Shown here: positions 26,462 through 38,007 of the stretch, in pieces | Numbering within the stretch: position 1 is the first letter of the stretch | Layout of the letters: each line of letters opens with the position of its first letter | Origin: a bacterium | GTDB lineage: Bacteria > Planctomycetota > Planctomycetia > Planctomycetales > Planctomycetaceae | DNA: 64,000 nt | Assembly (NCBI GenBank): GCA_016124895.1 | Contig: WGMU01000050.1 | Location: forward strand, 37,537-101,536 | Direction: 5' to 3' | Notes under the pieces: generated by a model | Databases searched by the model: none | Told to the model about the DNA's origin: nothing | Seen by the model: the letters and a program-made list of their open reading frames with translations, nothing else | Program-made: the position numbers and the translations under genes

Positions 26462-29400
26462 TCAATCGTCCTGCTGCTCAAAGACCGGACGCAACAGGTT
26501 GTCGACAGGGGCGTAATCGTCAGTGAGGATCAGACCGCGTGACGTCGCGAGCAGCGCGTCCATCTGGCCGGTCGGCCGCTTCGTGCCGTCTGACTGCGTT
26601 TCGATCGCGGCGAATGGCGGTGCCGTCCAGTGCGTGCCATCGCGCTCAAGACTGTCGAGCTGCAGCTTCTGCAGCGACGCGACGAGGACGAATGTGTCGC
26701 GGCCTTCCGCCGGTGCCCCGTGACTGGTGCTGAAGACGTAAACGTGCGGGAAGACGTCGGCCAGCGTCGCCGTACAACTTCCGAGAAACCGCCCGCCCCG
26801 TTGCTCACGCGAGCGTCGATACAGATCGTCGAGAACCGTGAGAAACTCGGGCGAGCCCCCGGTCTCGGCAAGTTTCTTCAGTTGAACACGCACAGAGCCA
26901 GGCATGACTCCACGGACCGCGAAGTGTTGCGTACCGTCGGCTTGAGCACTCGCTTCAAAGCCGGACGGGATTCGCGGTACGGAGTCCCAGTACGTGTCGA
27001 TGCCGAATTCGTCATCAAAGTCGACAGCCAGTTCGGCAGGAAATCCGTCAGCCAGTCCCGGCTGAACGTTGCCGCCGGACGATTGTGGCCAGATGGTGCG
27101 CGGCCAGAGATCGATGATGTTGATCATGTACGCGCCCGTGTCGGGCTTCAGCAGCGAACGAATCTTCTCGGCGAACTCGCGTGTCGTCAGGTGCCAGGGA
27201 ACACTGAAATCGTTGAACGCGTCGCCGTAGACAAAGTCGTAGAGCGCGGCCGGCTGGTTACTCTCGACGCGTCGCTGATTCGCGCGAAGCAGATCGTCGA
27301 CGGTGTTTCTTGCATCACCGATCAGCGTGTGGACTCGCGTCTGATTATCCGGCGGCAGCCCCATCTCACGCTGGACAGCACGTTTGACCGCAGGGTCGAG
27401 TTCGGCGACGTCAATCCGCGACTGGGGTGAGTAGCGGGCTTCGATCCAGCGGGGAAAGATGAAACCGCCGCCACCGATGAAGAACGTACTGACGGCCTGC
27501 GCGTCTTTCGACAGCAGATTGACCGCGTCGCGCCATGCGGCAAAGTCACCGGTCGCTCCGAGCGAACACAGCCGGTCAACGTCTTCATCATCGAGTTCGC
27601 GGAAGACGTTGAGCGTTTTGAAGGTTGACTCGAACGTCAGCCGGTCTGTCAGAAACCCACTGGTAGCGACGCCGTCAGGCAACGCGTCGAGTTTGACCGA
27701 ACTGAAACCACCCCAGTCTTCCTCGCGCGATAATGCGGCAAGTTCTTCGATCGCCAGCCAGTAGTTGCCCGGCGGCGCGAGAGCGAGCAGTTCACGCCGC
27801 CGGTCGATCGTCAGTCGGCCGGTGACGGTCAGCGTGGCTGACTCCGCGTCGAACGTCACCCAGTCGGGCAGCTTCTCCACGATTCCGGCTCGACCGTCGA
27901 ACGGTTCGACGTGTGCTGTAATTGAGTGATCCCAGCCGTTCGTGATGCGCTCGGTCACCTCAGCGTAAATCTGCTCGTACTCATAATACAGCTCGGTCGG
28001 TGCATCGGGGTTGAAGTAACTGTGAACGAGCTTGTCGAGTCGCAGTTGCTGCAGCGGCGTCTCGAACTCGTCGTCGTACCGCGTCGCGACGTTGATGTAC
28101 GAGTAATTGCTCTCGTCGTGATACTCGTCCGGCAAGTCACTGCGCAGATAAAGCAGCAGACCGAGTTCGTTGAGCGTCAGGCCGAGATGCTCGCCGCGGG
28201 CTTTCCAGCGTGTGACGGCTTCGACGTCGACATTGCGCGCGGCGATCAGCGCTTCAACGGCCCGCCGAACAGCGTCGCTCATCTGATGGCGGTTGCCCGA
28301 GCGGCACCACTGGCGGAATTCGTCCAGCGCAACAGCATCGACATCAACCAGCGAATTCAAATTCTGTCGAACCTTCAGCGCGTCACGAGCGGCGCTGTCG
28401 AGCTGCGGTTCAGCGTCTCGGTGATACCAGGCAGCGAGTTCCTGCAACGCGGGATCACGCTGCGCAAACACAGTCGCGGCTCGTTCGGCGAGGTTGCCCA
28501 TCGCGTGACTCGTCGCCGCCGCCGCGGCCGTTGTGACGAGCAGAAACTGCAGCCAGCCAGCAACCAGAGCCGTCCGAAACACAAGTTGTCCCGACGTGAC
28601 AATGATGCCCAGAACGGCGAGCACTCCAGCAGTCCCGCCGATAATCATTCGCGTGCCGAACTGATCGATCAGCCAGAAGCCGGTCAGAAATGTGCCGATG
28701 ATCGAGCCGAGTGCTCCCCACGCGTAAACATTACCAACCGTCAGTCCCATGCGTTTGCTGCGACGGATGGCGAGGCTCGCGACAACCGGCGAAATCGTGC
28801 CGAGCGCCAGTGCCGGCAGAAAGAACATCTGCGCGACGATGAGGAATACCCACGTCGGCCAGCCAGTGCCTTCCGGCCGCGGTTGCGCAGCGACGAGGCG
28901 GTCAAGCCACAGCACACTGACACATGCCGCGCTGGCCAGAAAAAACAGCCAGCCGAGCACTCTCGTTTTACGGAATCGTTCAGCCAGCCAGCCGCCGATG
29001 AAATTACCAACCGTGATTCCTGCGAGCACGACGCCGATCACCGACGTCCAGGTATAAAGAGAACTGCCAACGTGTTTCGCAATCAGCCGCGACGCCGTCA
29101 GTTCGAGAACCATCACACAGATGCTCGATACGAAGACCAGCAGGTTGCAGCGAACCAGAAAGCCAAAGTTCGCAGTCTGGCGAGATGGCTCAGCCGGTGC
29201 GGAAACAGCCGGCTGAATCTTCTCGATGCGATGCCAGTCCGGGCCGCTGTGCTTCCACTGTTCCGGCGGATTCAGCAGCGAGTACTCCGGTCCACTGGAA
29301 TCAGACCGCTCATCGCCGGCCGCTGCGGGCTCGCCTGCTGACGACTGCTCGCTCCCCGACGACAGGTCCGCATCGTAAGGACGTATCCACGAAGCCAGTC

Positions 29401-29473
29401 CGTCAGACGCCGAGTTCGAATCCTCGTCAGAAGCGTCGCTGTTATCGGGAAGCGGTTGGTTGGTGTTCGACAT
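26462..29473 (-). CDS. Multi-pass membrane protein fused to a spermidine-synthase-like domain, with a large insert
   Basis: Protein of 1003 residues. Residues 1-100 are acidic and disordered. About 105-315 hold seven or eight membrane helices of the type fused to spermidine synthases (LELTASRLIAKHVGSSLYTW, then GNFIGGWLAERF). About 320-640 is a long soluble insert absent from ordinary members. About 645-1000 carries an aminopropyltransferase-like fold: FFIGGGGFIFPRW (SAM-type glycine loop), VAELDPAV, LIGDARN and YDFVYGDAFND. The Asp/Glu of these motifs are retained, but whether it makes a polyamine is uncertain because many membrane-fused homologues have no proven reaction. It is monocistronic, divergent from gdhA. 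Confidence 0.82.
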   Translation of the reverse strand: MSNTNQPLPDNSDASDEDSNSASDGLASWIRPYDADLSSGSEQSSAGEPAAAGDERSDSSGPEYSLLNPPEQWKHSGPDWHRIEKIQPAVSAPAEPSRQTANFGFLVRCNLLVFVSSICVMVLELTASRLIAKHVGSSLYTWTSVIGVVLAGITVGNFIGGWLAERFRKTRVLGWLFFLASAACVSVLWLDRLVAAQPRPEGTGWPTWVFLIVAQMFFLPALALGTISPVVASLAIRRSKRMGLTVGNVYAWGALGSIIGTFLTGFWLIDQFGTRMIIGGTAGVLAVLGIIVTSGQLVFRTALVAGWLQFLLVTTAAAAATSHAMGNLAERAATVFAQRDPALQELAAWYHRDAEPQLDSAARDALKVRQNLNSLVDVDAVALDEFRQWCRSGNRHQMSDAVRRAVEALIAARNVDVEAVTRWKARGEHLGLTLNELGLLLYLRSDLPDEYHDESNYSYINVATRYDDEFETPLQQLRLDKLVHSYFNPDAPTELYYEYEQIYAEVTERITNGWDHSITAHVEPFDGRAGIVEKLPDWVTFDAESATLTVTGRLTIDRRRELLALAPPGNYWLAIEELAALSREEDWGGFSSVKLDALPDGVATSGFLTDRLTFESTFKTLNVFRELDDEDVDRLCSLGATGDFAAWRDAVNLLSKDAQAVSTFFIGGGGFIFPRWIEARYSPQSRIDVAELDPAVKRAVQREMGLPPDNQTRVHTLIGDARNTVDDLLRANQRRVESNQPAALYDFVYGDAFNDFSVPWHLTTREFAEKIRSLLKPDTGAYMINIIDLWPRTIWPQSSGGNVQPGLADGFPAELAVDFDDEFGIDTYWDSVPRIPSGFEASAQADGTQHFAVRGVMPGSVRVQLKKLAETGGSPEFLTVLDDLYRRSREQRGGRFLGSCTATLADVFPHVYVFSTSHGAPAEGRDTFVLVASLQKLQLDSLERDGTHWTAPPFAAIETQSDGTKRPTGQMDALLATSRGLILTDDYAPVDNLLRPVFEQQDD

Positions 29474-29859
29474 TTTCGAGGACCCATCCGGGAGTGAATC
29501 AGCGGCCAGTATGCCTCGCCGGGAAACAGAGAGAACGTCGTTCGCAGCAGGTTATCAGCGCAATACATACGGAATGGCCAGGAATCAGAGCGGGTGGAGA
29601 CAGTCGCTCGAAATCCATTTGGAGGCTGGTGTGACGGGACAGATGAGTGTCCGGTTGCCGCTGGCTGGACGAGGCAGTTGCCGGCGCATCCTGTCAAATG
29701 TGAATTGAATTCATGACCGGCGCGGAGCATACTCGCCGACGCACACCGGGCCGACGTGGCGCCGTTCGAGATTCACTGACGGAAGTTCGAGCTGAGCATG
29801 TCGGCCTGTGGCGTATCCGGGTTTGCGTTTCTTCACCGCCGAGCATCACGGAGTCGCAC
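29474..29859. other. 386-base divergent intergenic region upstream of gdhA
   Basis: It contains the promoters of the fused spermidine-synthase gene (minus) and glutamate dehydrogenase (plus). A plus-strand frame enters it from 29713 in phase with gdhA, but the sequence before residue 50 is not glutamate-dehydrogenase-like and the ribosome site GGAG is at 29850. I see no NtrC-type or sigma54 motif with confidence. Confidence 0.5.
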
Positions 29860-31218
<1,359 letters not shown>

Positions 31219-31274
31219 CAGACACGACACGGCGCCTCTCTCCGGTTCGACCTGGCTTAGACTGAAAGTCTCCC

Positions 31275-32933
31275 ATGAAAGCCTCTGACCTGTTCGTGAA
31301 GTGCCTGGAAACGGAGGGCATCGAGCTGATCTTTGGAGTCCCGGGCGAAGAAAACGCCGACTTCATGATCTCGCTCGAAGACTCGGACAAAATCCGCTTC
31401 ATCCTCACGCGGCATGAACAGGGAGCTGCATTCATGGCCGAGGTTTACGGGCGGCTGACCGGAACACCGGCCGGCTGCCTGGGCACGCTGGGACCAGGCG
31501 CGACGAATCTGATCACTGGCGTTGCCGATGCCAACATGGATCGCGCTCCAATGCTCGTCCTGACCGGCCAGGGCAGTTCGGAACGACTGCATAAAGAGTC
31601 GCATCAGGTGATGGACGTCGTTGCGATGTTCAAGCCGGTGACCAAGTGGGCGCAGATGGTTTATCACGCGGACAATATCCCCGAGATTGTCCGCAAAGCC
31701 GTCCGACTGGCTCGGACGGAAAAACCCGGCGCCTGCTTGATCGAACTGCCGGAAGACATCGCGAAAAACCAAACGAAAGTTGCGCCGATTGAACCGCGAC
31801 GATTTCGACGTCCGGTCGCCGACGACAAGATCGTCGACCGCGCGTGGGACGCGATCCGCTCGGCCAGGAAGCCGATCATCCTGGCCGGAAACGGCTGCAT
31901 TCGACGCCGAGCCAGTAAGCAGTTGCGGTGCTTTGTCGAAAAGACCGGCATCTTCGTGCTCAATACGATGATGGCCAAAGGGGCGCTCGATATGGACGAT
32001 CCACGGTGCGGTTTCACAATCGGTCTGGGAGCCAAAGACGTCCCCGCTGTCGCGATTGAAGAAGCCGACCTGGTCATTTCGCTTGGGTATGACATGGTCG
32101 AATACCACCCGAACCTGTGGAACCCACCGGGCTCGCACCGAATCGTTCACTGCGACTTTATCCCCTCGGAAATCGACGAAGACTACCGGATCGAAGTCGA
32201 AGTGATCGGCGACCTGGCTCACACGCTGTGGATGCTGAACGAACGCGTCGATGCTTACGGGCCAGAGAATCTTGACTTCGACCATTCGCATGGAGAACGC
32301 TGCCGCACGAAGATGATCGCCGAATTTGAAGCTCATAAAGACGACGCGACCGTCGGGAAAATTCGCCCGCAGAAAGCTCTGTGGGACGCCCGTCAGGTGC
32401 TCGGCCCAAACGACCTGCTGCTTTCCGACGTTGGCGCCCACAAGATGTGGATCGCGCGCTATTATCAGTGCCACGAACCCAATACGTGTCTGATCCCCAA
32501 CGGCTTCTGTTCGATGGGCTTTGCGCTGCCGGGTGCGATCGCGGCGCACTTCGTCAATCCGGATCAACGAATCATGGCGATCTGTGGCGATGCCGGTTTC
32601 CTGATGAACGTTCAGGAAATGGAAACAGCCCGGCGCTACAACTCGAACATCACCGTGATGATCTGGGAAGACCACTCGTACGGCCTGATCGCCTGGAAGC
32701 AGGACAATCACTTCGGCCGGCACACCGACCTGTCGTTCGGCAACCCGGACTTCGTCAAGCTGGCGGAATCGTTCGGCTGGAACGGCTACCGCTGCGAGAA
32801 CAGCGCCGACCTGCGAGCGACGCTGGAAGAATCGTTTCAGGCCGATGGCCCGAGTCTCGTCGTCATCCCGATCGACTATGCCGAGAACAGCCTCCTGACC
32901 AGACGCATGGGCGAGCTGACTGCGTCGATCTGA
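31275..32933 (+). CDS. Acetolactate synthase-like ThDP enzyme (large subunit type)
   Basis: Protein of 552 residues with the three-domain thiamine-diphosphate layout. The N-terminal Pyr domain has FGVPGEEN and catalytic E48 in RHEQGAAF, there is a central domain, and the C-terminal PP domain has the Mg-ThDP motif from GDAGFLMNVQEMETA to the SYGLI segment about 30 residues later. It should condense two pyruvates to acetolactate. GPGATNLITGVADA and HKESHQ fit the AlsS/IlvB group. No small regulatory subunit (ilvN/ilvH) is adjacent, so it resembles catabolic or stand-alone forms; related decarboxylases such as oxalyl-CoA or glyoxylate carboligase cannot be fully excluded. It lies 56 bases after gdhA. 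Confidence 0.83.
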   Translation: MKASDLFVKCLETEGIELIFGVPGEENADFMISLEDSDKIRFILTRHEQGAAFMAEVYGRLTGTPAGCLGTLGPGATNLITGVADANMDRAPMLVLTGQGSSERLHKESHQVMDVVAMFKPVTKWAQMVYHADNIPEIVRKAVRLARTEKPGACLIELPEDIAKNQTKVAPIEPRRFRRPVADDKIVDRAWDAIRSARKPIILAGNGCIRRRASKQLRCFVEKTGIFVLNTMMAKGALDMDDPRCGFTIGLGAKDVPAVAIEEADLVISLGYDMVEYHPNLWNPPGSHRIVHCDFIPSEIDEDYRIEVEVIGDLAHTLWMLNERVDAYGPENLDFDHSHGERCRTKMIAEFEAHKDDATVGKIRPQKALWDARQVLGPNDLLLSDVGAHKMWIARYYQCHEPNTCLIPNGFCSMGFALPGAIAAHFVNPDQRIMAICGDAGFLMNVQEMETARRYNSNITVMIWEDHSYGLIAWKQDNHFGRHTDLSFGNPDFVKLAESFGWNGYRCENSADLRATLEESFQADGPSLVVIPIDYAENSLLTRRMGELTASI

Positions 32934-32972
32934 CGGTAAACGAGCATCAGCGCAAAGCCGCTGGCCGACAAT

Positions 32973-34613
32973 TCAGCGTGCCGTCGCATCGCCTGGCTGC
33001 TCCGGGCCGATGCAGATAACTTCGCGCATCGTGTGGGCGAAGAGGCGGCCGTTGGCGAACGTGAGTGAGGCCAGACTCCAGGTTTCTCCGCCGGGGCCGA
33101 GATCGTTGATCGCGACGATGGATTCCGGTGACAGGCTCTTCGCCGTTGCGTCGATGACGTAGACCGTGCCGGTAACGACGGGGAAGAAGAGATAGCAGCC
33201 GACTCGTGTGGGGCTGGCGGCGGAGATGTGGCCCCAGCCGGTGCCGTTGTGACCTTTGTCGCCGACGGCAAAGCCGCGTGCATTAAGCGGCCGGTTGTCA
33301 CGTCGTCCTTTGCCCCACAGCAGTGTGCCCTGGTTGCGGCCCTCCCGGCTGGCAATCAGCTGAGCCGGCAGTTCAAGATATTCGACCGCGCCGGTTTCGA
33401 TATTCACTCGCCCGAGGTAGTGGACGTTGTGCGAAAGGAACCAGTGCCAGTCGCTGACGACGATGTTGGCCTGGTTCGTGTTGGGATGACTCTTGCCCGC
33501 TTTGACGGCGACATCCGTTTCGAGCGTCCAGCCGCTTGTCGCGGGATTGTGTTTCCAGACACGAACATGCTCGTACAAGGGTTGTTCACGCAGGATTTTT
33601 CCACTGGCTGCGTCGAAGACAACATGGTGCCCCTTATTGAATCCGAAAGCGTACTTCGCGTTCCAGTGGCAACTGAATGACGGGTCGTAACCGTCCAGCG
33701 GCGTGCTCCACAGCGTCGTGCCTTCGCGGCCGGGCGCGAGGCTCGTCAGGCTGTGACCGTACGGTTTTTCCAACGGCTGATGTCCGCCGCCGCGGGCGTG
33801 AGCGATTGCCAGTGTCCCGTCAGCCAGACGCCCGACGACAGGTGTCGTGTGAATCGACGTGCCGACGTGCTCGCGCCACAACACCTTTCCCGTCCGCTTG
33901 TCGATGCCGTGGATGCAGGTCCAGAGTTCTTCCTCGTCGACGTCCTGCGGAATCGACATCGCACGATTGATCACGCCGGGAGCTTTCCACTTCTGAAGCC
34001 TGGCACCAGCTTCCTTGTTGACGACCTCAACATACAGAATCGCGTCGCCGACAAGGACCGGTTCGCACTGGCGGTTGTTGTGACGGAATCGCGGCGTCCA
34101 CTCGCGCAGCCAGACCTGGTGACCCTCGAAGTCGTAGCAGCCCATTGAGCCGCAGCGGTTGAAGAACCAGACATGCTCGCCGTCGGTAATCGGCGCGAAG
34201 ACGGTGCCGTCAGTAAAGCCACCGGCCAGCGAGATAAACGCCGTGCCAGGCAGTTCGACCTGCCACAGCACCTTGCCAGTCTCGGCGTCCAGACAGAAAC
34301 CGAGGATGTCGGTGACGCCGTCCTTCTGACTCTCTTGCTCGATCGGCACGTGCGTCGTCGTGAAAGCGCGATTGCCCCAGACGGTGACATTGCTCATCCC
34401 CGCTTCGGGCACCGGCGTGCGCCAGCGAATGTTCTCGTTTCGAGTGACGCTCCAGCGCAGCGGCGGTTCGCCCTCGACCTGCCAGTTCCCATACGGCCCC
34501 GCCGCCTGATGCCAGCTCTGAACTGCTCCGGCTGGAGCGAAATCGTCTGCGGCAATTGACGGTGAAGACAGCAGGGCGAGCAGTGTCAGAACAACGTCGA
34601 AGCGTTCAGTCAT
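32973..34613 (-). CDS. Secreted PQQ-like beta-propeller protein
   Basis: Protein of 546 residues with a signal peptide (1-21) and AGGAC before the ATG at 34613. It contains repeated propeller blades of the PQQ-like type: [31 protein letters not shown] and similar strands ending in GKxLWR. The middle carries His/Gly-rich loops ([16 protein letters not shown]). It fits the large planctomycete family of outer-membrane or periplasmic PQQ-repeat proteins, which mostly act as scaffolds and lack the catalytic Asp and disulfide of quinoprotein alcohol dehydrogenases. Partner unknown. It converges with the ThDP gene, 39 bases away. Confidence 0.85.
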   Translation of the reverse strand: MTERFDVVLTLLALLSSPSIAADDFAPAGAVQSWHQAAGPYGNWQVEGEPPLRWSVTRNENIRWRTPVPEAGMSNVTVWGNRAFTTTHVPIEQESQKDGVTDILGFCLDAETGKVLWQVELPGTAFISLAGGFTDGTVFAPITDGEHVWFFNRCGSMGCYDFEGHQVWLREWTPRFRHNNRQCEPVLVGDAILYVEVVNKEAGARLQKWKAPGVINRAMSIPQDVDEEELWTCIHGIDKRTGKVLWREHVGTSIHTTPVVGRLADGTLAIAHARGGGHQPLEKPYGHSLTSLAPGREGTTLWSTPLDGYDPSFSCHWNAKYAFGFNKGHHVVFDAASGKILREQPLYEHVRVWKHNPATSGWTLETDVAVKAGKSHPNTNQANIVVSDWHWFLSHNVHYLGRVNIETGAVEYLELPAQLIASREGRNQGTLLWGKGRRDNRPLNARGFAVGDKGHNGTGWGHISAASPTRVGCYLFFPVVTGTVYVIDATAKSLSPESIVAINDLGPGGETWSLASLTFANGRLFAHTMREVICIGPEQPGDATAR

Positions 34614-34901
34614 AGCAAGTCCTGACGTGCGGAGGTGGATTCGGAGCGGCGAAAGTAGATTCCAGACGATCGAACCTCGTTCATCACGGCAGGCTGGGGC
34701 AGTCGCCGGATCTGATTCTTGCGTCGCTCCGTTGTCGGCGAAAGCCTCGCTGGGGGGCGGTTCTGATTCCGTTGATTGCCGTTGTCCGCTTCTGCTCGCC
34801 TCACCTACGATCCGGGGTTTTGTAATTCGGTCAACGGTTTAGATGCGCGCCGGTTGTGCCGCTCGGCAGACGGACAGCGGCTGGCAGGGAAGGCATATTC
34901 A

Positions 34902-37064
34902 ATGAGCTTTGGACGGCTCGGATCGCAGAGGATCTCAATCGAGAAAAATGGCACAGCGCCGCATGCGCCGGGGTCGTCGCCGCATTTCAGTCCCGAACTG
35001 CTTGCTTCGGTTGGTCTGACGGAAGAATCCGAACGGCTTGGCACCGCGATCGTTCGCACGCGCGACTGGCTGATCGCGCAGCAGCATCCCGACGGGTTCT
35101 GGGTCGGAGAACTCGAAGGAGACACGATCCTCGAATCTGAATACATCCTGCTGCTGACCTGGCTGGGCCGTGGCGATTCCAAGGACGTCCGACGAGCTGC
35201 TCGCTACATCAAGCAGCAGCAACTGGCGGGCGGCGGCTGGGCGATCTATCCCGGCGGGCCTCTTGAAATCTCGGCATCGATCAAGGCGTACTGGGCGATG
35301 AAAATCGCGGGGCATTCGGCCGACGAAGAGCAGATGGTCCGCGCCCGTGAGGCAATTCTCGCGGCTGGCGGCGCCGAGAAGATGAACAGCTTCACGCGGT
35401 TCTACTTCGCGCTGCTGGGACAGATTTCGTACGAGCAGTGCCCGGCGGTTCCGCCCGAGCTGGTGCTCATCCCGAAATGGTGCCCGTTTAATATTCACGA
35501 AATGTCAGCGTGGTCACGGACCATCATCGTGCCGCTGTCGATCATGTGGTCGTTCCGGCCGGTGCGCGAGCTGCCACCGGAATGGTCGGTCGCCGAGCTG
35601 TTCGTCAACGGGCCGCAGAACCTGCCGGCCGCGATGCCGCCGTCAGAAGTTCTCGACGACCTCAAACAGAAGCACTGGATCAACTGGCGGTCGTTCTTCA
35701 ACGGCGTCGACTGGTCGCTGAAGCTGATCGACAAGCTGCGACTCCGTCCGCTGCGACGGCTGGCCCTGCGTCAGGCGTCGCGCTGGATGCTCGAACGCTT
35801 TGAAGAATCCGACGGGCTGGGAGCAATCTTCCCGCCGATCATCTGGAGCGTGATCTCATTGCGCTGCCTGGGGTACGAGGAAGACTCGCCCGAAGTGCAG
35901 TCGCAGCTTGATGAGCTGCGTGATCTGACGATCTCTGAAGGCGACACCGATCGGCTGCAGCCCTGCAAATCGCCGGTCTGGGATACAGCCATCGCCACGA
36001 TCGCGCTGCGCGATGCCGGTGTGACAGTCGATCATCCGTCGCTGCAGCGAAGCGTCGACTGGCTGCTCAACAAGGAAGTCCGGACGCCGGGTGACTGGTC
36101 CGAACGCGTCGCGTGCCGTGAACCTTCCGGCTGGTACTTCGAGTTCAATAACCGCTTTTACCCGGACGTTGATGACACCTGTATGGTGATCATGACGCTC
36201 GCCCGCTGCCTGCCGGACTCGCCCGAGTGGCAGACGGATTTCCTCGTTGACGACTGGAGTCCGCACGAAGCCGATCAGGACGTCGCGGCCGTTCTGTCGG
36301 CACGCAACGCCGACTCGGCGTTCATCACGGCGCAGGTTGATCGCCTGCGTCCTATGCTCGGCGCGATTCACCGCGGCGCCCGCTGGATTCTCGCGATGCA
36401 GTGCAGTGACGGCGGCTGGGGAGCGTTCGACAAAGACAACACGCGCGAGCTGTTCACGCAGGTGCCGTTCGCCGATCACAACGCGATGATCGATCCCAGC
36501 AGCGCCGACCTGGCTGCGCGGATGCTCGAAATGTTTGCCGACATCAACGTCTCGATGGACCACCCGGCCGTGCGCCGGGCTCTGACTTATATCTGGAATG
36601 AGCAGACCGACGAGTACTGCTGGTATGGTCGCTGGGGCGTCAATTACCTGTACGGTACCTGGCAGACGCTGGTCGGTCTGACGCGCATCGGTGTGCCACT
36701 AACCGACGCCCGCATTCGCAAAGCAGCCAACTGGCTGAAGTCGGTGCAGCAGGAATGCGGCGGCTGGGGCGAAACGCCGCGCAGTTATGACGACCCGAAT
36801 CTGAAGGGCGTCGGCGAGCCAACCGCGTCGCAAACCGCGTGGGCGATCATGGGCCTGATCGCTGCTGGCGAAGGCGAATCCCTCGCCGTCCGCCGCGGCA
36901 TCGAGTACCTGCTTGAAACCCAGAACGCCGACGGCACCTGGGACGAAGAACCCTGGACCGGCACCGGCTTCCCGAAGGTCTTCTATTTGAAGTACCACCT
37001 CTACCGCATCTCGTTCCCGCTGATGGCGCTGTCGCGTTACGCTCGACTGCGGGCGAGGTTCTGA
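34902..37064 (+). CDS. shc: Squalene-hopene cyclase
   Basis: Protein of 720 residues from the ATG at 34902 with GGAAGG upstream; the upstream open frame is not family-like. It cyclises squalene to hopene/hopanol as a monotopic membrane enzyme. The catalytic DVDD (422-425) of the DxDD motif is intact, and QW repeats such as QHPDGFWVGELEGD, SDGGWGAFDKDN, ECGGWGETPRSYDD and NADGTWDEEPWTGTGFP are present. Compared with the usual 630-650 residue enzyme there is extra sequence at about 440-490, between the DVDD region and the following QW repeat. hpnC and hpnD, which make its substrate, are 9 kb away. Confidence 0.95.
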   Translation: MSFGRLGSQRISIEKNGTAPHAPGSSPHFSPELLASVGLTEESERLGTAIVRTRDWLIAQQHPDGFWVGELEGDTILESEYILLLTWLGRGDSKDVRRAARYIKQQQLAGGGWAIYPGGPLEISASIKAYWAMKIAGHSADEEQMVRAREAILAAGGAEKMNSFTRFYFALLGQISYEQCPAVPPELVLIPKWCPFNIHEMSAWSRTIIVPLSIMWSFRPVRELPPEWSVAELFVNGPQNLPAAMPPSEVLDDLKQKHWINWRSFFNGVDWSLKLIDKLRLRPLRRLALRQASRWMLERFEESDGLGAIFPPIIWSVISLRCLGYEEDSPEVQSQLDELRDLTISEGDTDRLQPCKSPVWDTAIATIALRDAGVTVDHPSLQRSVDWLLNKEVRTPGDWSERVACREPSGWYFEFNNRFYPDVDDTCMVIMTLARCLPDSPEWQTDFLVDDWSPHEADQDVAAVLSARNADSAFITAQVDRLRPMLGAIHRGARWILAMQCSDGGWGAFDKDNTRELFTQVPFADHNAMIDPSSADLAARMLEMFADINVSMDHPAVRRALTYIWNEQTDEYCWYGRWGVNYLYGTWQTLVGLTRIGVPLTDARIRKAANWLKSVQQECGGWGETPRSYDDPNLKGVGEPTASQTAWAIMGLIAAGEGESLAVRRGIEYLLETQNADGTWDEEPWTGTGFPKVFYLKYHLYRISFPLMALSRYARLRARF

Positions 37065-37098
37065 GAACGAGACGCACGCTGCTGGGAAAAAAGCGCGG

Positions 37099-37947
37099 TC
37101 ACAGAAACCCAAGGTCGTCCTCGATCGCGAAATCGCGGCGGTCGTCTCGACACAATCTGGCAGCGCCGATGTCAGGGTCGTGATCGAAGACAGCGATCGC
37201 GTTGGTCTGGACGATCTGTTCGAGCACCTTCGCTTTGGCTCGCCGCGTCTGCTGCATGTGAACATCGTATCCCAGGCACCAGAGTACCGGCAGGTGTCGT
37301 GAGGTCGAGCAGATGTCGCCGAGAAAAACCGCCGATTCGCCTTTGCTTTCGATGATCAGCACCTGATGCCCGTCTGTGTGGCCGCCGGTGACCTGTGATC
37401 GAATGCCCGGCACGATCTCAACGTCGCCATCGATCAGCCGAAGCTGCCCGCAATCCCGCAGCGGCAGCAGATTTTCCTGGGGGTACGCGGCACGCAGCTC
37501 GGGATAGCCAGCCGTTGCATCGACCCACTCGCGTCGTTGAGCGACGAGTTCGGCATTCGGGAACGCCAGGACGATTTCGCTGTCTTCGTCGAGCCGTGTT
37601 GCTCCGCCGGCATGATCAAAATGCAGATGCGAGAAGATAACGACGTCGATGTCCTCTCGCGTCAGCCCCTGCGCCGCAAGGTTTTCAACGAGTGGCTCGC
37701 CGTCCTGCGCCGAGAAATTCTTCCGCTGCTTGTCCGACAGCTTCGACCCGTAGCCGGTATCGATGAGGATGTTTCGATCGCCGTCCCGGACCAGCACGCA
37801 GTTCGTCTCCTGCGGAATGCGGTGGTACTCGTCCGGCGGAAACACCCGCTCCCACATGACCCGCGGCACGACGCCGAACATGCCACCGCCGTCGATCCAG
37901 AAGCGACCGCCCGAGACGATTGAGATATCGAGACTTCCAAGTTTCAT
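37099..37947 (-). CDS. MBL-fold metallo-hydrolase
   Basis: Protein of 282 residues with GGAGAG before the ATG at 37947. The metallo-beta-lactamase metal motif H107-x-H109-x-D111-H112 (FSHLHFDHAGG) is intact, followed by GGHTDGHQ with a further His and VFLGDIC with the bridging Asp. This arrangement fits the quorum-quenching lactonase-like / glyoxalase II-like group, hydrolysing an ester, lactone or thioester in the cytosol. Substrate unknown. It is in line with the PQQ dehydrogenase/cytochrome gene upstream (60-base gap) and may be transcribed with it. Confidence 0.85.
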   Translation of the reverse strand: MKLGSLDISIVSGGRFWIDGGGMFGVVPRVMWERVFPPDEYHRIPQETNCVLVRDGDRNILIDTGYGSKLSDKQRKNFSAQDGEPLVENLAAQGLTREDIDVVIFSHLHFDHAGGATRLDEDSEIVLAFPNAELVAQRREWVDATAGYPELRAAYPQENLLPLRDCGQLRLIDGDVEIVPGIRSQVTGGHTDGHQVLIIESKGESAVFLGDICSTSRHLPVLWCLGYDVHMQQTRRAKAKVLEQIVQTNAIAVFDHDPDIGAARLCRDDRRDFAIEDDLGFL

Positions 37948-38007
37948 GGCTCTCCTTCCCGATTGTCCACGTTCCCACGCTCTACATCGGAACGAGTTAT
38001 GGCAACC

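Noticed and set aside
27926..29341. 471-codon frame opposite the spermidine-synthase fusion
   Set aside because: Low-complexity Arg/Gln/His sequence antisense to membrane helices and acidic segments of a recognisable protein.
31257..32723. 488-codon frame opposite the ThDP enzyme
   Set aside because: Antisense to an enzyme with intact ThDP motifs; no fold or ribosome site of its own.
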